NCBI GenBank assembly: GCA_944386315.1
Contig: CALXAS010000058.1
Location: 1 to 9,130, forward strand
Length of the DNA: 9,130 bases
Direction of reading: 5' to 3'
From: an uncultured Clostridia bacterium
GTDB taxonomy: Bacteria > Bacillota > Clostridia > TANB77 > CAG-508
Shown: one piece after another, positions 5,492 to 9,130 of the stretch
Numbering within the stretch: the first letter of the stretch is position 1
How the letters are laid out: every line of letters starts with the position of its first letter
Notes under the pieces: generated by a model
The model's database searches: none
What the model saw: the letters and a program-made list of their open reading frames with translations, nothing else
What the model was told of the DNA's origin: nothing
Translations under genes and position numbers: made by a program

Positions 5492-5508
5492 TTATTTAAG
5501 CTATTCTT

Positions 5509-5537
5509 AGTATAACATCATTATTTGTTTTTGTCAA
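5509..5537 (-). promoter_or_regulatory. consensus promoter of the antisense RNA
   Basis: On the minus strand a perfect TTGACA (5532-5537), a 17-bp spacer and TATACT (5509-5514, 5/6) with TG one base before the -10 (TGTTATACT) make this the closest match to the sigma-A consensus in the window. It is stronger by sequence than the opposing mRNA promoter, as expected for an antitoxin RNA. Confidence 0.9.
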
Positions 5538-5577
5538 ATTATTTTTTGAAATTTTTTACAGTTTTATGTACTCTTTT

Positions 5578-6633
5578 TTATTTTATAATTCCTCCCCCTA
5601 ACACCATATCTCCTATGTAAAAAACTACGGATTGCCCTGGTGTAATAGCTTTTTGTGGTTCTTGAAAAGTTACTAACCAATTTTCTTCCTGTCTTTTTAT
5701 AGTTGCCTGTGCTTCTTTTGCGCGATAACGTATTTTAGCTGTTACATTTACCTCGTCAGAAGAAATTGGTAATAGAAAATTTACATTAGTAGCTAGCAAA
5801 TTGCTTCTATATAAATCTGCTTCTTCCCCTACGATTACTTCGTTTGTTTCTGCATTTAGGGAAATGACATATAATGGTTTTTCATAAGCAATACCCAAAC
5901 CTTTTCTTTGTCCTACCGTATAATACATTAATCCTTTATGTTGTCCTAAAATAGTACCATTTTTTAGTACAATATTTCCTTGTTTTTCTTTTTGTCCCTC
6001 TTTCTTTAAGAAAGAAACATAATCATTATTTGGTATAAAGCAAATTTCTTGACTATCCTTTTTATGTGCAACAGATAAATCATATTCTTCTGCTATCTTT
6101 CTTACTTGTTCTTTGTCTTCTAATTCTTCTAATGGGAAAAGAATATGTGGTAATATTTCTTTTTGGATGCCATACAAAAAGTAGGTCTGATCTTTCTCCT
6201 TGGCTTGTGATTTTTTCATCACATAAGTTCCATAAGTCTCTTCATATTCTATTTTTGCATAATGACCTGTTGCAATATACTCACAACCTAATTCTTTTGC
6301 TTTCTCATAAAATGCACCAAATTTCAAATATTTGTTACATTCTACACATGGGTTGGGTGTTTTAGCACAAGCATAGCACCCAATAAAATTTTCTACTACA
6401 TGAGTACGAAATTCCTTTGTACAATCTATGGTATAATGTGGTATTTCTAGTTTTTCACAAACTTTTTTGGCATCTTGCAGTGTTTTTTCTCCTTCTTCTT
6501 TATTTTGATACAATTGCATTGTTGCTCCTATTACTTCAAAACCTGCTTGCTTTAACAAAACTGCTGCTACAGAGCTATCTACTCCGCCACTCATTCCTAA
6601 TAATACTCTTCCTTTTTTTCTATCTTGTATCAT
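5578..6633 (-). CDS. mnmA: tRNA-specific 2-thiouridylase MnmA
   Basis: A 351-residue cytoplasmic enzyme that activates U34 of tRNA-Lys, -Glu and -Gln with ATP and inserts sulfur, giving s2U34. The ATP-binding PP-loop SGGVDSS is at residues 15-21. The two catalytic cysteines lie in ECNKYLKFG (Cys99) and KDSQEICFIP (Cys198), matching Cys102 and Cys199 of E. coli. The TPNPC segment and ATGHYA near 121-126 are typical, and the C-terminal barrel contains TPGQSVVFY near 331. Extra cysteines (CYAC at 86-89) sit before the first catalytic one. TAGGAG lies 6-7 nt before the ATG. It follows aspS by 74 bp on the same strand, probably co-transcribed, with a hairpin between them. No terminator of its own is seen downstream; the antisense RNA gene follows. 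Confidence 0.97.
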   Translation of the reverse strand: MIQDRKKGRVLLGMSGGVDSSVAAVLLKQAGFEVIGATMQLYQNKEEGEKTLQDAKKVCEKLEIPHYTIDCTKEFRTHVVENFIGCYACAKTPNPCVECNKYLKFGAFYEKAKELGCEYIATGHYAKIEYEETYGTYVMKKSQAKEKDQTYFLYGIQKEILPHILFPLEELEDKEQVRKIAEEYDLSVAHKKDSQEICFIPNNDYVSFLKKEGQKEKQGNIVLKNGTILGQHKGLMYYTVGQRKGLGIAYEKPLYVISLNAETNEVIVGEEADLYRSNLLATNVNFLLPISSDEVNVTAKIRYRAKEAQATIKRQEENWLVTFQEPQKAITPGQSVVFYIGDMVLGGGIIK

Positions 6634-6660
6634 ACTTTTCTCCTAACTTTTCCCTTATAT

Positions 6661-6699
6661 AGCAATTGCCAAAAAGGTATTCCCTTATTGGCAATTGTT
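6661..6699 (-). other. intercistronic hairpin between aspS and mnmA
   Basis: CAATTGCCAA (6663-6672) and TTGGCAATTG (6688-6697) pair perfectly over 10 bp. After one A-A mismatch the stem continues with AAGG (6674-6677) and CCTT (6683-6686) around a 5-nt loop. On the minus strand no T run follows (CTATATAAGGG), so this is not a standard terminator for aspS. It more likely separates the two messages by processing or protects a 3' end. Confidence 0.6.
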
Positions 6700-6707
6700 A
6701 CTTTTAT

Positions 6708-8489
6708 TTAGTCTTTTTTCTCTTCTATTACTTGAATATGCACTTCTTCTAATTGTTCTTTTGTTACTGTACTTGGTGCTCTCATTAATAAATCTCTTGC
6801 TTTTTTATTTTTTGGGAAAGCAATAATTTCCCTTAAATTTTCTTCATTTTTTAATAACATAATCATTCTGTCTACGCCTGGTGCTGCTCCAGCATGTGGT
6901 GGTGTTCCATATTGGAATGCATTATATAACGCTCCAAATCTGCTTTCTACCTCTTTTTCTGGATATCCGGCTATTTCAAATGCTTTTACCATTAACTCTG
7001 GGTCATGGTTTCTTACTGCTCCTGAAGCCATTTCATAACCATTGCATACCACATCATATTGATAAGCTAAAATCTCTAATGGATTTTGAGAAAGAAGCGC
7101 TTCCATACCCCCTTGTGGCATAGAAAATGGATTATGGTTAAAATCAATTTTTCCTTCTTCTTCGTTATATTCATACATTGGAAAATCTACAATAAAGCAG
7201 AAACGATAGGTGTCTTTTTCTAAAATATCTAATCTCTTTCCTAATTCTATTCTAATTTGACCAGCTATTTTTTGCACTGTTTCTAATTTTTCATCTGCCA
7301 CAAAAAATATGCTATCTCCTACTTTTACTCCTAACTCTTCTTTTAGTTTGCTTAATGTTTCTTCCTCTATAAACTTTGCAATTCCACCTGTAGGTCCTTC
7401 TTCTTCTATTTTTACCCATGCAAGACCTTTTGCTCCAACTTCTTCTACGGCAAAAGTGGTCATTTGGTCAAAGAATTTTCTTGTTTGCGTTGCCCCTTCT
7501 GGTACTACAATGGCTTTTACTCGTTTGCCTTTAAAAGCATTGAATTCTACATTTTTGAAAATTTCTGTTGCATCTTGTATGATTAATGGATTTCTTAAAT
7601 CTGGCTTATCTATTCCATATAACTCCATTGCCTCTTTATATGGAATACGTTTGAAAGGTGCTTCGTCTACTTTCCAATTTGTAAATTGTTTAAAAATAGA
7701 AGTAAAAATATCTTCTAGTACTGCAAATACATCCTCTTGTGTAGCAAAACTCATTTCAAAGTCTAATTGATAAAATTCTCCTGGTGCTCTATCCGCTCTA
7801 GGGTCTTCATCTCTAAAACAAGGTGCTATTTGAAAATATTTGTCAAAACCTGCCACCATTAACAATTGTTTAAATTGCTGTGGTGCTTGTGGAAGTGCAT
7901 AAAATTCACCCGGATGTAATCTACTTGGCACCAAAAAGTCTCTTGCTCCTTCTGGCGAAGAGTTTGCTAAAATAGGGGTTTGAATTTCGCTAAATCCTAA
8001 GGAATCCATTTTATCTCTTAGTGCTTTTAACACTTTAGAACGGAATAGAATATTCTCATGTAACTTATCATTCCTTAAATCCAAAAAACGATATTCCAAT
8101 CTTAAATCTTCTTTTACAGATGCAATATCTGCCTTTTCTGAATTTACCTCAAAAGGAAGTACATTTTTACATTTTCCAAGTACTTCTATTTTTTTTGCTT
8201 CTATTTCTATCTCTCCTGTAGGAATTTTTGCATTCTTACTAGCACGTTCTAAAACAGTTCCTTCCACAGATATGACACACTCTGTGACTAACTCCTTTGC
8301 TTTTTCTTGTACTTCTGGCTGTTTATCAGAAATGACAATTTGCGTAATGCCAAATTGGTCTCTTAAATCTATAAACTGCATAGAACCTAAATTACGAATT
8401 CTTTGCACCCAACCTGCTAATTTTACTGTTTCTCCTACATTTTTTAAAGTAAGCTCTCCGCAAGTATAATCTCTATAGCTATTTTTCAT
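6708..8489 (-). CDS. aspS: aspartyl-tRNA synthetase (bacterial type with GAD domain)
   Basis: A 593-residue class II synthetase that charges tRNA-Asp with aspartate. In order: OB-fold anticodon-binding domain (about 1-105, with GWVQRIRNLGSMQFIDLRD), catalytic core with motif 2 FRDEDPRADR at 225-234, the bacterial GAD insertion (about 318-410), NHNPFSMP at 451-458 and motif 3 GAAPGVDRMIMLL at 534-546. Length is normal. The motif 2 neighbourhood reads PGEFYQLD and motif 3 has PGVDR, rather than the more usual QPEFTQID and GLDR; this subtype resembles, from memory, alphaproteobacterial AspRS. Leu34 in RNLGS is at the position where a Leu, not a His, is linked to discrimination against tRNA-Asn, though one residue is weak evidence. 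GGAGG lies 7 nt before the ATG. First gene of an aspS-mnmA unit, with its own promoter and structured leader. Confidence 0.97.
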   Translation of the reverse strand: MKNSYRDYTCGELTLKNVGETVKLAGWVQRIRNLGSMQFIDLRDQFGITQIVISDKQPEVQEKAKELVTECVISVEGTVLERASKNAKIPTGEIEIEAKKIEVLGKCKNVLPFEVNSEKADIASVKEDLRLEYRFLDLRNDKLHENILFRSKVLKALRDKMDSLGFSEIQTPILANSSPEGARDFLVPSRLHPGEFYALPQAPQQFKQLLMVAGFDKYFQIAPCFRDEDPRADRAPGEFYQLDFEMSFATQEDVFAVLEDIFTSIFKQFTNWKVDEAPFKRIPYKEAMELYGIDKPDLRNPLIIQDATEIFKNVEFNAFKGKRVKAIVVPEGATQTRKFFDQMTTFAVEEVGAKGLAWVKIEEEGPTGGIAKFIEEETLSKLKEELGVKVGDSIFFVADEKLETVQKIAGQIRIELGKRLDILEKDTYRFCFIVDFPMYEYNEEEGKIDFNHNPFSMPQGGMEALLSQNPLEILAYQYDVVCNGYEMASGAVRNHDPELMVKAFEIAGYPEKEVESRFGALYNAFQYGTPPHAGAAPGVDRMIMLLKNEENLREIIAFPKNKKARDLLMRAPSTVTKEQLEEVHIQVIEEKKD

Positions 8490-8501
8490 ATTTTTTCCTC
8501 C

Positions 8502-8538
8502 TGCCTATGCTGCCAAAAGGGTCACGCCTGTTTGGCAG
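8502..8538 (-). promoter_or_regulatory. hairpin in the aspS leader
   Basis: On the minus strand CTGCCAAA (8531-8538) pairs perfectly with TTTGGCAG (8510-8517), with an inner AGG/CCT extension after one bulged C. A further GGCAG sits directly before the aspS Shine-Dalgarno (8502-8506), so CTGCC has a second possible partner. There is no T-box: the TGGTACCGCG-type element is absent and no T run follows. The hairpin probably affects translation or stability. Confidence 0.45.
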
Positions 8539-8557
8539 ATGTTCACATTTCTTTATG

Positions 8558-8586
8558 ATTATACCTCTAAAACTGCTTTATGTCTA
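8558..8586 (-). promoter_or_regulatory. strong sigma-A promoter of aspS
   Basis: On the minus strand TAGACA (8581-8586, 5/6), a 17-bp spacer and a perfect TATAAT (8558-8563) predict a start near 8551 and a leader of about 60 nt. The promoter is bracketed by an inverted repeat with one bulge (8564-8573 with 8590-8598). Confidence 0.88.
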
Positions 8587-8628
8587 GTGGTTTTGAGGGA
8601 ATTTTTTGTGATAAAAAAGCTATATAAA

Positions 8629-8666
8629 TCAAAAATGCAATTTAAGGAATGTCCCTAAATTGCATT
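8629..8666 (-). terminator. terminator after the decayed right-end genes
   Basis: AATGCAATTTA (8634-8644) and TAAATTGCATT (8656-8666) form a perfect 11-bp stem around an 11-nt loop that can close further by two G-C pairs. On the minus strand the stem ends in ATTTTTGATTT, so it insulates aspS from the region upstream. Confidence 0.8.
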
Positions 8667-8673
8667 GTTATAT

Positions 8674-8895
8674 CTATTTTAAAAATAAAGTGGTGCGAAA
8701 GCCGTAGCTGGTAATGAATTCACTTGGAACATTGTCCCAGCGGTAGCCAGCCGAACCCGCATTTGTACTATGGAAGTATCTACCACCACGTAGCATTACA
8801 CTCTCTTCACTTCCTGGTTTTATCTCTGTAGTAAATTCTCCTACATTTCCTCCCATATCATAAATATTGGCTTTGGCTGTAGTTAGTCCCGTTTT
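8674..8895 (-). pseudogene. C-terminal remnant of a formylglycine-generating-enzyme-like (SUMF1/FGE) protein
   Basis: The reading frame holds 73 residues matching only the end of an FGE/SUMF1-type domain: NIYDMGGNVGEFTTE, then VMLRGGRYFHS, AGYRWDN and a terminal YGFRTTLFLK. These are the usual GNVxEW, RGGS, xxAxR and GFR landmarks. A complete domain is about 250 residues or more, so roughly the first two thirds are missing. No catalytic Cys pair is present in what remains. Family resemblance starts at about KTGLTTA, exactly where the upstream gene stops, and the frame overlaps that gene's end before meeting a TAG at 8920-8922. The ATG at 8856 has no ribosome binding site. This looks like a deletion scar rather than a working gene. 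Gut Clostridia often carry FGE-like domains in large surface proteins; whether this one was such cannot be told. Confidence 0.8.
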
Positions 8896-9130
8896 TAATC
8901 TTTTATTTCTTTCATCACTCTATTCGGAATTTTTAATTCTGGCATCTCGAATTCTTCTCCTGCTATCGTTAAATACCCTAAATAGAATAGCATGGATATT
9001 AAGTCCTTTTCTGTAAACTCCATGGCTGGATTAAATTTTTCTGTTATTTCACTTACTATGCCTTCTCCTGCTACTGTTTTTTCTATGATTTTTTCTCTTT
9101 CTTCTCCTTGGCATAAATCTAACATTTTTC
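8895..9130 (-). pseudogene. truncated AAA-ATPase/PD-(D/E)XK nuclease-family protein, 5' end outside the window
   Basis: The frame is open to the right edge, so the N-terminus is missing here. The visible segment, with MEFTEKDLISMLFYLGYLTI followed by LKIPNRVMKEIKD and a stop, resembles the middle of the AAA-ATPase-like/DUF1703 PD-(D/E)XK family, whose members usually read SLLYYLGYLTI...IPNxVIKELY and then continue for roughly another 200 residues with the nuclease domain. Here the protein ends right after the IPN motif, and an FGE-like remnant begins at the same place in another frame. The nuclease half is therefore probably lost. Family members are common, often multicopy, in gut Bacteroidota and Clostridia; their function is unclear. 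The assignment rests on a short segment. Confidence 0.6.

Larger units (their letters stand above)
5434..5502 (-). ncRNA. small antisense RNA, candidate type I antitoxin (about 69 nt)
   Basis: A consensus promoter and an intrinsic terminator define a transcript from about 5502 to about 5434 with no ORF of note. Its single-stranded 5' half holds AAACTGGTCAT and AACAACAC, complementary to the start codon and leader of the 31-codon mRNA: about 14 continuous pairs (one G-U) over 5292-5305, 2 more at AG, and 8 over 5279-5286. Its terminator loop (AGTGAAGA) is complementary over 7 nt to the loop of the mRNA's terminator. The two transcripts converge but do not overlap, so the match works in trans through a duplicated segment. 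From memory, RNA II of the pAD1 par locus has similar length and layout. The role is inferred; its existence as a transcript is well supported by the signals. Confidence 0.75.

Noticed and set aside
5478..5510. Plus-strand mini-ORF MTSFIYLSYS in the second repeat copy.
   Set aside because: It has no Shine-Dalgarno and no plus-strand promoter, and lies beyond the mRNA terminator. It is best explained as the template of the antisense RNA.
5102..5577. Mobile element, prophage edge or CRISPR as explanation of the gene-poor stretch.
   Set aside because: There are no transposase or integrase fragments, no terminal inverted repeats with target duplication, and only two repeat copies, in a pattern fully explained by an mRNA/antisense pair.
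6661..6699. Terminator for aspS.
   Set aside because: The minus strand lacks a T run after the hairpin, and mnmA follows closely on the same strand. Annotated as an intercistronic hairpin instead.
6066..8469. Plus-strand open frames across mnmA and aspS (for example 6066-6365, 6417-6662, 6881-7123, 7309-7770, 8272-8469).
   Set aside because: All are antisense to well-supported housekeeping genes. Their Leu/Phe-rich products are the expected complement of Lys/Glu-rich coding sequence.
8490..8560. T-box riboswitch upstream of aspS.
   Set aside because: The leader is only about 60 nt, has no TGGTACCGCG-like antiterminator element, and there is no terminator between promoter and gene.

Overview
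This window looks like chromosomal DNA of a low-GC Bacillota, most likely class Clostridia. It is strongly AT-rich, TGA is used as a stop, Shine-Dalgarno sites are of the AGGAGG type, promoters are sigma-A-like, and it carries a MurT/GatD-type pair and a clostridial-style AspRS. No IS element, CRISPR array, rRNA or tRNA gene was seen.

Layout from left to right. At 1-30 (minus) there may be the first codons of a gene that runs off the edge. Positions 109-1656 (minus) encode a YtcJ-type metal-dependent amidohydrolase. Positions 1744-3833 (minus) hold a two-gene operon: a MurT-like Mur ligase followed by a GatD-like amidotransferase subunit, closed by a terminator at 1712-1738. The GatD-like protein appears to have lost both its catalytic Cys and its catalytic His. 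Divergent from it, 3992-4798 (+) encodes a membrane-anchored NodB polysaccharide deacetylase. Positions 4851-5087 (minus) encode an unrecognised 78-residue helical protein behind an excellent promoter.

The most interesting region is 5199-5537, where long-ORF annotation shows nothing. It has the architecture of a par/Fst-like type I toxin-antitoxin locus. A plus-strand promoter drives a mRNA of about 180 nt with a strong ribosome binding site and a 31-codon hydrophobic/charged ORF. A convergent minus-strand promoter (TTGACA-17-TATACT) drives an RNA of about 69 nt that ends at its own terminator. The 5' part of the small RNA is complementary, through a direct repeat, to the ORF's leader and start codon. 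The loops of the two terminator hairpins are complementary over 7 nt. The mRNA's 5' end can pair with its own Shine-Dalgarno. An 18-bp perfect palindrome covers the mRNA's -35 box. I do not recognise the peptide family.

Positions 5578-8489 (minus) hold aspS and then mnmA, both translation/tRNA genes, with a strong promoter and a leader hairpin before aspS. mnmA has no obvious terminator of its own, so its transcripts may run into the small antisense RNA gene. The right end (8674-9130, minus) is a decayed accessory region: the remains of an AAA-ATPase/PD-(D/E)XK-type protein, truncated and joined to the last 73 residues of a formylglycine-generating-enzyme-like protein.

MurT/GatD and the deacetylase suggest a small cell-wall modification neighbourhood. 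The toxin-antitoxin-like locus sits between it and the essential aspS-mnmA genes. All functional calls come from reading the sequence; no database search was run.
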